64,000 nucleotides of DNA from Sulfitobacter sp. HNIBRBA3233 (GCF_040149665.1 NZ_JBEFLP010000002.1:248001-312000), one strand, 5' to 3'. Shown: positions 44,141 through 55,111, counted from the first letter of the stretch. Notes: generated by a model from the sequence alone, not told the origin. Program-made: numbers and translations.

Positions 44141-45421
44141 ATGGCACTGGATACGACGATCGCGCAGTATGACGCGCCTGAGAAAGACCTGTATGAAGTC
44201 GGCGAAATGCCACCCATGGGCCATGTGCCCAAGCAGATGTACGCATGGGCAATCCGCCGCGAACGTCACGGTGAGCCGAACACCGCCATGATGGAAGAAG
44301 TCGTCGATGTGCCGGTCCTCGACAGCCAGGACGTGCTGGTTCTGGTGATGGCGGCGGGCGTGAACTACAACGGTGTCTGGGCGGCGCTGGGCCAGCCCAT
44401 CAGCCCGTTCGACGGTCACAAGCAGCCCTACCACATCGCGGGATCCGACGCGGCCGGCATCGTCTGGGCCGTCGGTGACAAGGTAAAGCGCTGGAAGGTG
44501 GGCGACGAAGTCGTCATCCACTGCAACCAGGACGATGGCGACGACGAGCACTGCAATGGCGGCGATCCGATGTATTCCCCGTCCCAGCGGATCTGGGGCT
44601 ACGAAACGCCGGACGGCTCCTTCAGCCAGTTCACCCGCGTGCAGTCGCAGCAGCTTATGCCGCGCCCGAAGCACCTGACATGGGAAGAGGCGGCCTGCTA
44701 CACGCTGACGCTGGCGACCGCCTACCGGATGCTTTTCGGGCACGAGCCACATGACCTCAAGCCCGGCCAGAACGTTCTGGTCTGGGGGGCGTCCGGTGGT
44801 CTCGGATCCTATGCGATCCAGCTGATCAACACGGCCGGTGCGAACGCGATCGGCGTGATCTCGGACGAGAGCAAGCGCCAGTTCGTCATGGATCTGGGCG
44901 CGAAGGGCGTGCTGAACCGCAAGGATTTCAACTGCTGGGGCCAGCTTCCCAAGGTCAACACACCCGAATACGCCGCATGGTTCAAGGAAGCGCGCAAGTT
45001 CGGCGCCGCGATCTGGGAAATCACCGGCAAGGGCAACAACGTCGACATGGTCTTCGAACACCCCGGAGAGAGCACATTCCCGGTGTCGACCTTCGTGGTG
45101 AAAAAGGGCGGTATGGTCGTGATCTGCGCGGGGACGACCGGCTTCAACCTGACATTCGACGTGCGCTACATGTGGATGCACCAGAAGCGTCTTCAGGGCA
45201 GCCACTTCGCGCATCTCAAGCAGGCGTCCGCAGCCAACAAGCTGATGCTCGAGCGCCGTCTTGATCCCTGCATGTCCGAGGTCTTTGCCTGGAACGACTT
45301 GCCCGAGGCGCATATGAAAATGATGCGCAACGAGCATAAGCCCGGCAACATGTCTGTTCTCGTCCAGTCCCCCACAACGGGTCTGCGGACGCTGGAGGAC
45401 GCGCTGGAGGCGCGCAAGTAA
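44141..45421 (+). CDS. ccr: Crotonyl-CoA carboxylase/reductase
   Basis: 426 residues, medium-chain dehydrogenase/reductase superfamily. It reductively carboxylates crotonyl-CoA to ethylmalonyl-CoA with NADPH and CO2, the key step of the ethylmalonyl-CoA pathway. N-terminal ALDTTIAQYDAPEKDLYEVG, NADPH loop VWGASGGLGSYAIQL, and CO2-site region FEHPGESTFPVSTFVVKKGG are typical. AACGGAGGG precedes the ATG. A strong terminator follows, so it is a single-gene unit. Confidence 0.97.
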   Translation: MALDTTIAQYDAPEKDLYEVGEMPPMGHVPKQMYAWAIRRERHGEPNTAMMEEVVDVPVLDSQDVLVLVMAAGVNYNGVWAALGQPISPFDGHKQPYHIAGSDAAGIVWAVGDKVKRWKVGDEVVIHCNQDDGDDEHCNGGDPMYSPSQRIWGYETPDGSFSQFTRVQSQQLMPRPKHLTWEEAACYTLTLATAYRMLFGHEPHDLKPGQNVLVWGASGGLGSYAIQLINTAGANAIGVISDESKRQFVMDLGAKGVLNRKDFNCWGQLPKVNTPEYAAWFKEARKFGAAIWEITGKGNNVDMVFEHPGESTFPVSTFVVKKGGMVVICAGTTGFNLTFDVRYMWMHQKRLQGSHFAHLKQASAANKLMLERRLDPCMSEVFAWNDLPEAHMKMMRNEHKPGNMSVLVQSPTTGLRTLEDALEARK

Positions 45422-45448
45422 CCGCACCCTGCCGATCAAGCTGAACCG

Positions 45449-45484
45449 ATGCCCCGCGAATCAACTGCTGATTGCGCGGGGCAT
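45449..45484 (+). terminator. Intrinsic terminator of ccr
   Basis: ATGCCCCGCGAATCA and TGATTGCGCGGGGCAT form a stem of about 15 bp with a single-base bulge and a 5-base loop, followed by TT. It is the strongest terminator-like structure in this part and ends the ccr transcript about 30 bases past the stop. Confidence 0.85.
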
Positions 45485-45637
45485 TTACGTTTTGGAAACC
45501 GATTCAATGCAATCAATTGTTTGAAGATGCACGTACCCGCTATTTCTGGGGAGTGAAAATTCGCGAATAGGGCGGTTGTGATAATCTATGGTAGTCTTTG
45601 TTAACTTTCCGTTAACTGTTTCAGAAGGATGATCGGG

Positions 45638-45853
45638 ATGCGAAACGAATGGATACTGGACGTTCTTGCCGATCTGCGCACCTTCGCGGACTCCAATGGT
45701 CTCCCCCTTCTGGCAGAGCAATTGGACGATACCGCCTTGATTGCGACGGCCGAGATCGCTGCACGGGAAGAAAGGTCGGCCGGGCGCTGCGATGGCGACA
45801 CGAGAAACACTGGAACTCACGCTTGGCGAACTGGCCAACGCAGACACTCTTGA
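45638..45853 (+). CDS. Small conserved protein overlapping the luxR-type gene
   Basis: 71 residues from the ATG at 45638 (AGAAGGA eight bases upstream; an ATG at 45629 is possible). The N-terminal part MRNEWILDVLADLRTFADSN and GLPLLAEQLDDTALIATAEI is ordered and amphipathic; the tail (AREERSAGRCDGD...) is polar. From memory, proteins with this W-I-L-D-V-L-A-D-L...A-E-Q-L-D-D pattern stand upstream of luxR genes in other Rhodobacteraceae. It overlaps the luxR start by 62 bases in another frame. Function unknown. Confidence 0.65.
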   Translation: MRNEWILDVLADLRTFADSNGLPLLAEQLDDTALIATAEIAAREERSAGRCDGDTRNTGTHAWRTGQRRHS

Positions 45854-46511
45854 TGATCTGCAACAGGTCACCGAGAACCTGCGCGACCATTTCCGGATAG
45901 ACCATATCGTTTATCACTGGGTGGACTCCGCCGGTGACCAATACGGATGCGGCACCTATTCCGACGCATGGCGTCAGAAATACCTCGATGAAAACTTTCT
46001 GCGGATCGACCCGGTAATCGCCGGCTGTTATCAGCGGTTCAACCCGGTCGACTGGAAAGAGCTCGACTGGAGCAGCCGCGCCGCCCGCGATTTCCGCGAA
46101 ACGGCCAGCGCCTATGGTGTCGGCAATCAGGGCTTCTCTGTCCCGATCCGTGGGCCGAACGGGCAATTCGCCCTGTTTACGGTCAACCACCGCTGCGATG
46201 ATGATACCTGGCTGGTCTTTACCGAAAAACACCGCCGCGATCTGATCCTGATCGGTCATTTCTTCAACGAAAAGGCGCTGGAATTCGAACCCGACCGCGC
46301 GCCAGAGCCGTCGCAATCGCTGTCTCCGCGCGAGCTGGATGCCATGACACTGCTTGCAATCGGTCACAGCCGCGCGCAGGTGGCGCAGATGCTGTCGATC
46401 TCGGAGCATACGCTGCGGGTCTATATCGAAAGCGCACGGTTCAAGCTTGGGGCGCTCAACACCACCCACGCGGTGGCCCGCGCCATGAGCCGTGGGTTGA
46501 TCGTGGTCTGA
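45792..46511 (+). CDS. LuxR-family quorum-sensing regulator with autoinducer-binding domain
   Basis: 239 residues. Autoinducer domain at about 15-160: HFRIDHIVYHWVDSAGDQYG, Trp and Asp residues of the acyl-homoserine-lactone pocket (YSDAWRQKYLDENFLRIDPV), and GVGNQGFSVPIRGPNG. HTH domain at the C-terminus: LSPRELDAMTLLAIGHSRAQ, then VAQMLSISEHTLRVYIESAR. The ATG at 45792 lacks a good ribosome site and lies inside the upstream small gene, so coupled translation is probable. The luxI-type gene follows 121 bases downstream; I found no clear lux box between them. Confidence 0.92.
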   Translation: MATRETLELTLGELANADTLDDLQQVTENLRDHFRIDHIVYHWVDSAGDQYGCGTYSDAWRQKYLDENFLRIDPVIAGCYQRFNPVDWKELDWSSRAARDFRETASAYGVGNQGFSVPIRGPNGQFALFTVNHRCDDDTWLVFTEKHRRDLILIGHFFNEKALEFEPDRAPEPSQSLSPRELDAMTLLAIGHSRAQVAQMLSISEHTLRVYIESARFKLGALNTTHAVARAMSRGLIVV

Positions 46512-46632
46512 TCCGCCGCCCCGCCTGTTTCCTACCAGAACCTTAACCGCGCGCACGCACGCGTTACGCGACCGAAACCACTGAATCGGCACCTTTGCCC
46601 CCGACACGGGGAAACAGCACAGGAAGGCCGAC

Positions 46633-47268
46633 ATGCTTCGTTATATCTACGCCGATCAACTCCATCAGCACCGCACGCTCGCCGATCAGATGTTCCGCCA
46701 CCGCGCCGATCAATTCGCAACCCGTCTGGGGTGGGACGTGCAGGTCGACGCGTCGGGGCACGAACGCGACGAATACGACGATATGAATCCTCTTTACGTG
46801 ATCTGGGAAACGCCGCAGGGCGGCCATGGCGGATCGATGCGGTTTCTGCCCACGACGGGACGAACAATGGTGAACGACCATTTCGGCCATCTCACAACGG
46901 GACCGATCCGCAGCCCGCGCATCTGGGAATGCACCCGTTTTTGCATGGCGCCGGGGCAGGGTGCGCATGTGGCCGCCGCGTTGATGCTGGGCGGGGGAGA
47001 GATCATGCAGGGGTTTGCGGTCGACCAGTTCGTCGGTGTGTTCGATGCGCGGATGGTGCGGATCTACAGCCGCGTGGGCGCCTCTCCCGAGGTGCTGGGC
47101 GGGTTTGGCGAGGGGCGCGCGCGGATCAGCGTTGGTCTGTGGACATTCAGCCCCGACGATCAGGCCCGCGTCGCCGCCCGTGCCGGTGTCACGCCCGCGC
47201 AATCGCGTCACTGGTTCGAGAGGGCATTCAACGCTGGCGGCATGGCTGAATTCGCTGCAACCGGCTGA
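46633..47268 (+). CDS. Acyl-homoserine-lactone synthase (LuxI type)
   Basis: 211 residues. LuxI-family features: an N-terminal R..ADQMFRHRADQFATRLGW block, the acidic DEYD near residue 45-48, SMRFLPTTGRTMVNDHF, and E-x-x-R in WECTRFC. It makes an acyl-homoserine lactone signal from an acyl carrier and S-adenosylmethionine; chain length cannot be predicted. AGGAAGG stands before the ATG. Together with the upstream LuxR gene it forms a complete quorum-sensing pair. Confidence 0.9.
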   Translation: MLRYIYADQLHQHRTLADQMFRHRADQFATRLGWDVQVDASGHERDEYDDMNPLYVIWETPQGGHGGSMRFLPTTGRTMVNDHFGHLTTGPIRSPRIWECTRFCMAPGQGAHVAAALMLGGGEIMQGFAVDQFVGVFDARMVRIYSRVGASPEVLGGFGEGRARISVGLWTFSPDDQARVAARAGVTPAQSRHWFERAFNAGGMAEFAATG

Positions 47269-47309
47269 TCGCTCTGGCCCCTCGCGGCCCGCGCGATTAG
47301 TGTCGCATC

Positions 47310-48842
47310 ATGAACGATCTTACCTATTCAGACGATCAGGCGCAGGCCCATGATGCCGTCGTGGCGATGTTGCACTCGGCAGGGGTCAACCTCGACGATG
47401 CGCTGCTGACGCCGCCCAAAGGCAATACCGATCAGGTCATGGCCGTCACCGGCAAGGCGGGATCGGGCAAGACGCTTTTGCTGGCCGAACTCTACCGCGC
47501 GCTCGAACAGGCGGGTGTCGAGATCGTCTCGGGCGACTATGAGAGCCGCAAGCGGCGCGACAAGCGCACGCTTGCGATTCTGGCGCCGACCAACAAGGCC
47601 GCGAGCGTTCTGCGCCTGCGCGGGGTGCCCGCAACGACGATCCATCGCATCCTCTATACGCCGGTCTACGATCCCGAGTACGAACGCATTGCCGAATGGC
47701 TGGCGGGAAACGGCGACCGCCCCGAGATCGAGGGCCTCACGGAGGTGTCCCTCGACCGGGCGCAGGCGTTTTATCAGAACAACAAGTCCATTCCCGGGGC
47801 TCTGGCCGCCGCCGGTCTGCGCGGGTCTGATTTCATCACCGGCTGGAAACGGCGGGAAGAGCCGTTGGATATCGGTTTCGTGGACGAGGCCTCGATGCTC
47901 GACGACAAACAGTTCGAGGATCTCAAGGAGATTTTCCCGACGCTGCTGCTCTTCGGCGATCCGGCGCAGCTGGCACCGGTGGGCCAATCGGGCACCATGG
48001 TCTTCGAGAAGCTGCCCGAAAAGCGGGTGATGAACCTCAACCGCATCTTCCGCCAGGAGGCGGACAACCCGATCCTCGATCTGGCCCATGCGCTGGCCGA
48101 TCCGGCGCTGGGGTTCGAGGATTTCGAGCGGATGGTAGAAGAGGCCGCGCAGCGTGACGAAAGGGTCGTCTGGGGCCAGCGGGTCGAGGTTGACCTGATG
48201 GCGCGCTCGCCCGTGCTGGTCTGGCGCAACGCCACCCGCATCCGTCTGATCAATGCGTTCCGCAACGTCCACGGCGCGCCGGAAGATGCGCTGCTCGAAG
48301 GGGAGCCGCTGATCTGCGACGGGATCGAACTGCCGCTGAAGCACCGCAAGAAGCGGCTCGATCTGGAAGCGCGCGGCCTGATCAAGGGCGCGCAGGTGAT
48401 CTATCTTGGCGCGGGCCGCAAACCGGGGTTCTCGCGGCTGCACGTGATGGGGGCCGAAGATCCGCAGGTGTCGGCGGCCAGCATCGTCAAGATCGAGAAA
48501 CCCGACGAGGAAGAACCTTTCATCCCCTTTGCCGCGCGCATGGGGGCTACGTTCCTGCACGGGGCTGCCGTGACGATCCACAAGGCGCAGGGCAGCCAGT
48601 GGGACACGGTGCAGGTCTTCGCGCCCGATCTCTACGCCGCCGCGCGCATGGGGCGCCAAGAAGCGGGACAGCCCCTGTGGAAACGTCTGGCCTATGTCGC
48701 CATCACCCGCGCACAGGAGCGGTTGATCTGGGTCGTGCGCAACCGCCTGTCCAAACCCAGCCACGGGCTCGAAGTGGCAGATCTGCGCCGCGCGCCCGCC
48801 GCGGCGCTCAAACTTGACGCACCCGAACCGGAGGAGTTGTGA
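47310..48842 (+). CDS. RecD-like ATP-dependent DNA helicase (UvrD/AAA family)
   Basis: 510 residues. Superfamily 1 helicase motifs: Walker A VTGKAGSGKT (46-55), LAPTNKAASVLR (Ia), Walker B IGFVDEASMLDD, GDPAQLAPVGQSG (III), and C-terminal TIHKAQGSQWDTVQVF (motif V) and YVAITRAQERL (VI). Resembles the short RecD2/Dda-like helicases common in alphaproteobacteria; a role in DNA repair or phage-like recombination is possible. Its stop is overlapped by the SDR start (TGATG). It follows luxI by 41 bases, so it may be in the same transcript. Confidence 0.9.
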   Translation: MNDLTYSDDQAQAHDAVVAMLHSAGVNLDDALLTPPKGNTDQVMAVTGKAGSGKTLLLAELYRALEQAGVEIVSGDYESRKRRDKRTLAILAPTNKAASVLRLRGVPATTIHRILYTPVYDPEYERIAEWLAGNGDRPEIEGLTEVSLDRAQAFYQNNKSIPGALAAAGLRGSDFITGWKRREEPLDIGFVDEASMLDDKQFEDLKEIFPTLLLFGDPAQLAPVGQSGTMVFEKLPEKRVMNLNRIFRQEADNPILDLAHALADPALGFEDFERMVEEAAQRDERVVWGQRVEVDLMARSPVLVWRNATRIRLINAFRNVHGAPEDALLEGEPLICDGIELPLKHRKKRLDLEARGLIKGAQVIYLGAGRKPGFSRLHVMGAEDPQVSAASIVKIEKPDEEEPFIPFAARMGATFLHGAAVTIHKAQGSQWDTVQVFAPDLYAAARMGRQEAGQPLWKRLAYVAITRAQERLIWVVRNRLSKPSHGLEVADLRRAPAAALKLDAPEPEEL

Positions 48843-49540
48843 TGCCCTCGATCCTTGTCACCGGTGCCAGCGCGGGCATTGGCCGCGCCACGGCCGAGCT
48901 TTTCCTCCAGCGCGGCTGGCGCGTGGGTCTGCTCGCCCGCCGGTCCGATCTTCTGGAAAAGATCGCCGAAGGCCATGCACAGGCGGTGGTCCTGCAGGCC
49001 GATGTGACCGATCCGGATGCGATGAAAGACGCCTTCGCGCGTTTCGGCGAGATCGACACGCTGTTCAACAATGCCGGCATTTTCGGTCCCTCCGCGCCCA
49101 TCGACGAAGTCGCACTCGAAGACTGGACGCAGGTGCTCAACGTCAATCTGGGCGGAATGTTCATCGCGGCGCGACTGGCGTTCGGCGCCATGCGCCTGCA
49201 GGGTCGCGGCGGGCGGATCATCAACAACGGCTCGATCTCGGCCCATACCCCGCGCGAGAATTCGGTCTGCTACACGACGACCAAACACGCGATCACGGGG
49301 CTGACGAAATCGCTGGCCCTCGACGGGCGCCCCTTTGACATCACGGCGGGGCAGATCGACATCGGCAACGCCGAAAGCGATCTGGTCGCGGGCCTCAAGA
49401 CCGCCAATCCGGATATGCATACGATGGATGTGGCCCACGCCGCGCGATCGGTCCTGCATATGGCGGAAATGCCGCTGACGGCAAACGTGCCCTTCATGAC
49501 GGTCATGGCAACGAAAATGCCCTATCTCGGGCGCGGCTGA
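48842..49540 (+). CDS. Short-chain dehydrogenase/reductase
   Basis: 232 residues. Classical SDR: cofactor loop TGASAGIG (7-14), NNAG (76-79), catalytic Ser (131 or 133), Tyr144 and Lys148 in YTTTK. The Asp in LQADVTDPD fits the cofactor-proximal acidic position. The substrate is unknown. The ATG at 48842 overlaps the helicase stop; GGAGGAG is seven bases upstream. Nearest functional context is the helicase gene, which gives no clue. Confidence 0.92.
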   Translation: MPSILVTGASAGIGRATAELFLQRGWRVGLLARRSDLLEKIAEGHAQAVVLQADVTDPDAMKDAFARFGEIDTLFNNAGIFGPSAPIDEVALEDWTQVLNVNLGGMFIAARLAFGAMRLQGRGGRIINNGSISAHTPRENSVCYTTTKHAITGLTKSLALDGRPFDITAGQIDIGNAESDLVAGLKTANPDMHTMDVAHAARSVLHMAEMPLTANVPFMTVMATKMPYLGRG

Positions 49541-49586
49541 CCTCCGCCCCCTCGCGCACCACCGGCGGCGGGACCGCTCCCCGCGC

Positions 49587-49618
49587 TTCTCTATTTTGCC
49601 AATAAACTCAATCCCGCC
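49587..49618 (-). repeat. Dispersed intergenic repeat, copy C
   Basis: On the minus strand: GGCGGGATTGAGTTTATTGG followed by CAAAATAGAGAA, 36 bases downstream of the TIGR02186 stop. Same core as copies A, B and D. Confidence 0.7.
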
Positions 49619-49653
49619 CCGTCGTCACGCTCCAGCGCCCGCGATACGCGGTG

Positions 49654-50418
49654 TCAGCGTCGCAACAGACCGAAAACAGCCGACGCGCCCCATCCCGCCG
49701 CTATCGCAATCGCCAGCGACATCAGACCGTAGAGCAAGGATTGCTCGCGGCTGAGGTTGAACAGCCAGCGTTCCAGCCCGACCTTGCGCACGTCGATCAA
49801 TGTCTCGTACTGCGCCACAACCTGCCCGTTGCGCGTCAGGAAGATCCGCGTGTCATAGCCGCCTTCGGTCAGGGCGGCGGGCAGGCGGACGGAGGTGCGA
49901 AAGAGCGTCTGCTCCTCGACGCTGACCGCGCCTTCGTTGCGCTGGTAGAGGTTCGATTTTTTGCGGATCCGGATCAGCGACTGGGTAAAAGCGCCCGCGT
50001 CCGAAATGTTCTGTGGAGCGCCGACAGACCGGATCGCTTGCGGGATCGTGATCTTGTGGCGCTGATCCTCGACCGCGCTGAGGATGTCATCGAGATCGCC
50101 GGAGGTGTTGATCGCGTAGAAACTCGGGGCTGCATCGACCTCGACCGCGTCGGTGTTGACCCAGATGCCAAAGCGTTTTTCCTTGCGGCGCACGACAACG
50201 GCGCGCGACGGTCCTGCCACAGTCACGATCACCTGCAACTCGGATCCGTCCGGAATCGCCGTCTCGCGTTTGACCGCGCCGAACACGAGGATCTCCGAGC
50301 CGTCGAAATTCGTGGTGATCGAGACCTCGTTCTTGCTCAGCCCCAGAACCACCTCTTCGGCGGCAACGGCAGGCAGCGTCCACACCGCCAGCAGGAGAGA
50401 GACCAACAAGGCGCGCAT
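49654..50418 (-). CDS. TIGR02186 family exported membrane protein
   Basis: 254 residues. Signal peptide MRALLVSLLLAVWTLPAVAA, a beta-rich periplasmic domain (VVLGLSKNEVSITTNFDGSE, ILVFGAVKRETAIP) and a C-terminal transmembrane helix at about 227-250 (LLYGLMSLAIAIAAGWGASA) ending in FGLLRR. TIGR02186 proteins are paired with TauE permeases across the family. The ATG overlaps the stop of the TauE gene upstream (TGATG), a sign of co-function, likely as a periplasmic partner of the permease. Confidence 0.9.
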   Translation of the reverse strand: MRALLVSLLLAVWTLPAVAAEEVVLGLSKNEVSITTNFDGSEILVFGAVKRETAIPDGSELQVIVTVAGPSRAVVVRRKEKRFGIWVNTDAVEVDAAPSFYAINTSGDLDDILSAVEDQRHKITIPQAIRSVGAPQNISDAGAFTQSLIRIRKKSNLYQRNEGAVSVEEQTLFRTSVRLPAALTEGGYDTRIFLTRNGQVVAQYETLIDVRKVGLERWLFNLSREQSLLYGLMSLAIAIAAGWGASAVFGLLRR

Positions 50419-51332
50419 CAGTGGGTGCCCGCCGCGCCGAGGCTGTAGAGCTCGGCGGGTTGCAACAGCAGCTCGAGCGCGAGCTTGCCGCAGACCACGA
50501 GCACCATGATCGCCAGCAGGATGCGCAGCTGCTCGGCCTTCATCTTCACACCGATGCGGGTGCCGATCTGCGCCCCGATCACCCCGCCGATCAGCAGCAG
50601 CACCGCCAGCACGATGTCGACCGTGAAGTTCGTCGTCGCATGCAGGAGGGTCGTGAAGGCGGTGACAAAAATGATCTGGAACAGCGAGGTTCCCACGACC
50701 ACCTTGGTCGGCATACCCAGCAGATAGATCATCGCGGGCACCATGATGAAGCCGCCCCCGACCCCCATGATGGCGGCAAGGATACCGACCGCGACACCGA
50801 CGATAAGCGGCGGGATCACCGAGATGTAAAGACCGGAAACCCGGAACCGCATTTTCAGTGGAAGCCCGTGGATCCAGTTGTGTTTCTTGCGTGTCGCGCG
50901 TTTGCCGCTGCGGGTGTTCCGGATCGCCCGCAGGGACTCGAAGAACATCAGCCCGCCGATCACGCCGAGGAAGACGACGTAGCACAGCTTGACCAGCAGA
51001 TCGACCTGACCCTGCGCTTTCAGGTAGTTGAAGACCATGACCCCGAGTGCGGCGCCGACCAGACCGCCGACCAGCAGCACCGTTCCCATCCTCAGATCGA
51101 CAGTCTTGCGTTTGAGATGCGCAAGCACACCCGAGAACGACGAGGCGACGATCTGGTTGGCCTCGGTCGCCACGGCGACTGCCGGCGGAATACCGATAAA
51201 GAAAAGCAGCGGCGTCATCAGAAACCCGCCGCCGACACCGAACATGCCCGACAGGATGCCCACAATCCCGCCCAACCCCAGAAGGAGGAAGGCGTTGACC
51301 GATACTTCGGCGATGGGCAGGTATATTTGCAT
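50418..51332 (-). CDS. TauE/SafE-family permease, paired with TIGR02186
   Basis: 304 residues, about eight to nine helices. Family repeats: GGIVGILSGMFGVGGGFLMT near residue 20-40 and LAAIMGVGGGFIMVPAMIYL in the second half, both with the G-V-G-G-G-F motif. A long basic loop (ESLRAIRNTRSGKRATRKKH) lies in the middle. Likely an exporter or importer of sulfite, sulfonate or another anion; the TIGR02186 partner is a feature of this TauE subgroup. Confidence 0.92.
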   Translation of the reverse strand: MQIYLPIAEVSVNAFLLLGLGGIVGILSGMFGVGGGFLMTPLLFFIGIPPAVAVATEANQIVASSFSGVLAHLKRKTVDLRMGTVLLVGGLVGAALGVMVFNYLKAQGQVDLLVKLCYVVFLGVIGGLMFFESLRAIRNTRSGKRATRKKHNWIHGLPLKMRFRVSGLYISVIPPLIVGVAVGILAAIMGVGGGFIMVPAMIYLLGMPTKVVVGTSLFQIIFVTAFTTLLHATTNFTVDIVLAVLLLIGGVIGAQIGTRIGVKMKAEQLRILLAIMVLVVCGKLALELLLQPAELYSLGAAGTH

Positions 51333-51418
51333 GACTTTCCCTAGGCCGCGCCTTGGCCAAAATCAATCTTTTTGCCGCGCCGAAGCGGCGAGGGCCTAAA
51401 ACTTCGGCGCAACTGGAC

Positions 51419-52390
51419 TTATCGTTCCTTCACGTAGGGTTCGCCACCGGCGCGGGGGGGGATCGCCTTTCCGACGAAACCGGCAAGGATGATGACCGTC
51501 ATCACATAGGGCAGGGCGGCCAGCAGCTGGCCCTGTACCTTCATGCCGGTCAGGCCTTCGATCACATCCGGCCGCGTCTCAAGCGCGCCGAAGAGGCCAA
51601 AGAGCAGCGTCGCATAAAGCGCGTGCCACGGGCGCCATTTGGCAAAGATCAGCGCGGCCAGCGCGATGAACCCGCGCCCGGCGGCCATATCCTTGACAAA
51701 GCCCGCCTGAAGCGCGGTCGACAGATACGCCCCCGCGATGCCGCAGAGCAGCCCGCAGATGCCCACGGCCGCAAACCGCAGACCGACGACCGACACACCG
51801 GCGGTATCGACCGCAGCGGGGTTTTCCCCCACGGCCCGCAGGCGCAGTCCAAAGCGTGTACGGAAAAGCAGCCACCACGTCAGCGGGACAGCCGCGAAGG
51901 CCGCGTAGACAAGGATCGAGTGGCCCGAGATCAGCTCGTAGTAGAGCGGACCCAGAAACGGGACATCCTGAAGCGCTTCGGCAAAGGGCAGGGTGATCGG
52001 TTCGAACCGTCCGCCGCCGAACAGCGATGGCGTCCTGCCGCCCTGCTGGAACCATGCCTGCGCGATCAGAACGGTCATGCCCGCGGCTAGGAAATTGATC
52101 GCCACCCCCGAGATCAGCTGATTGCCCCGGAAAGTGATCGAGGCGACGCCGTGGATGGCACTGAGCACCATCGACGACGCGATCCCCGCCAGAAGGCCGA
52201 TCCAGACCGATCCGGTCATCGCCGCAATCGCCGCAGAGAAGAAGGCAGCGGCCAGCATCTTGCCCTCGAGCCCGATGTCGAAGATGCCCGCCCGTTCGGA
52301 ATAGAGCCCCGCGAGGCAGGCCAGCAACAGCGGTGTGGCAAGGCGCACGGTACTGTCGAGAAGCTGGATGAGGGTCAGGTAGATATCCAT
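51419..52390 (-). CDS. BMP-type ABC transporter permease, second subunit
   Basis: 323 residues with about eight to nine helices; ACLAGLYSERAGIFDIGLEG is the permease signature of the BMP/nucleoside (BPD_transp_2) family, and GRGFIALAALIFAKWRPWHA is the cytoplasmic loop facing the ATPase. It begins three bases after the other permease ends. The four genes encode an importer, inferred for nucleosides or purines. Confidence 0.9.
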   Translation of the reverse strand: MDIYLTLIQLLDSTVRLATPLLLACLAGLYSERAGIFDIGLEGKMLAAAFFSAAIAAMTGSVWIGLLAGIASSMVLSAIHGVASITFRGNQLISGVAINFLAAGMTVLIAQAWFQQGGRTPSLFGGGRFEPITLPFAEALQDVPFLGPLYYELISGHSILVYAAFAAVPLTWWLLFRTRFGLRLRAVGENPAAVDTAGVSVVGLRFAAVGICGLLCGIAGAYLSTALQAGFVKDMAAGRGFIALAALIFAKWRPWHALYATLLFGLFGALETRPDVIEGLTGMKVQGQLLAALPYVMTVIILAGFVGKAIPPRAGGEPYVKER

Positions 52391-52393
52391 CGC

Positions 52394-53512
52394 TCAGCCC
52401 TCCTTCCGTTCGGGTTTCGGCGGTGTGCGGCGGCGCGCGGCAAGAAAGATGCTTTCAAGCGGCATCCGCACCATGTTGTCGAGCGCCCCGGTGAAGAGAA
52501 TGACGAGCGCCTGAATGACGACGATCAACTCGCGCGGGATCGAGGTCCAGAGCGCCAGCTCCGCGCCCCCCTGATAGAGAAATCCGAAGAGGATCGCGGC
52601 CAGAAACACGCCAAAGGGATGCGACCGGCCCATCAGCGCCACGGCGATACCGATGAAACCCGCCCCCTCGACCGAGTTCAGGACCAGCCTTTCGGCCTCT
52701 CCCATGACGTTATTGGTGGCCATCATCCCTGCCAGCGCACCCGAGATCAGCATCGACACCATGATGATCTTCACCGGTGAGATGCCCGCGTATTCCGCCG
52801 CCGGTTCGGACTGGCCATAGGCGCGGATTTCGTAGCCCAGTCTGGTTCGCCAGATCAGCACCCACAGGAAAACACAGGCCGCAACTGCCAGAAGCAGCGA
52901 CACATTCGCCGGTGCTGCCTTGGAAAAGTTGATGCCGATCGGGGCCAGAATGTCGTGCAGCGTGGGCAGGTGCACCGCTTCGGGAAAGCGGGCGGTGGCC
53001 GGATCCATCTGGCCTGCGGGACGCAAGAGATTGACCAGAACATAATTCAGGACAGAGGCCGCGATAAAGTTGAACATGATCGTGGTGATCACGATATGGC
53101 TGCCGCGTTTGGCCTGAAGATAGGCCGGAATAGCCGCCCAGGCGGCGCCGAAAATCGCCGCGCCGACGGCAGCCCCGATCAACGCCAGCGACCAGTGCGG
53201 CCAGGGGATGTAGAGGCACACGAGCGCCACACCCAAGCCGCCAAGTGCTGCCTGACCCTCGCCACCGATGTTGAACATCCGCGCGTGAAACGCGATGGCA
53301 ACCGCCAGACCGGTGAACATGAAGTTCGTGGCGTAATAGAGCGTATAGCCCCAGCCATAGCTCGACCCCAGCGCGCCGTTGACCATCAGCTTGACGGCGG
53401 CCACGGGATCTTCGCCGATGGCGAGAATGACCAGCGCGGACAGCACGGCGGCCAGCAACAGTGAAATCAGCGGCACGAGAACGATCTCGGCCCATTTTGG
53501 CATCACGTCCAT
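52394..53512 (-). CDS. BMP-type ABC transporter permease, first subunit
   Basis: 372 residues, about ten helices. Motifs: MFNIGGEGQAALGGLGVALV and EGAGFIGIAVALMGRSHPFG of the BPD_transp_2 family (as in nucleoside permeases NupP/YufP). The N-terminus is short and cytoplasmic. It starts three bases after the ATPase ends. It forms the membrane channel with the 51419-52390 gene. Confidence 0.9.
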   Translation of the reverse strand: MDVMPKWAEIVLVPLISLLLAAVLSALVILAIGEDPVAAVKLMVNGALGSSYGWGYTLYYATNFMFTGLAVAIAFHARMFNIGGEGQAALGGLGVALVCLYIPWPHWSLALIGAAVGAAIFGAAWAAIPAYLQAKRGSHIVITTIMFNFIAASVLNYVLVNLLRPAGQMDPATARFPEAVHLPTLHDILAPIGINFSKAAPANVSLLLAVAACVFLWVLIWRTRLGYEIRAYGQSEPAAEYAGISPVKIIMVSMLISGALAGMMATNNVMGEAERLVLNSVEGAGFIGIAVALMGRSHPFGVFLAAILFGFLYQGGAELALWTSIPRELIVVIQALVILFTGALDNMVRMPLESIFLAARRRTPPKPERKEG

Positions 53513-53515
53513 GGC

Positions 53516-55111
<1,596 letters not shown>

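Noticed and set aside
46512..46632. lux box between the luxR-type and luxI-type genes
   Set aside because: I looked for a roughly 20-bp palindrome with an ACCTG-type half and found none that holds up; the palindromic parts are just alternating GC.
53085..53092. GTGATCAC inside the BMP permease gene as another site of the TCA motif
   Set aside because: It lies within coding sequence, single, lacks the flanking T and A of the motif and has no partner at 21 bp.
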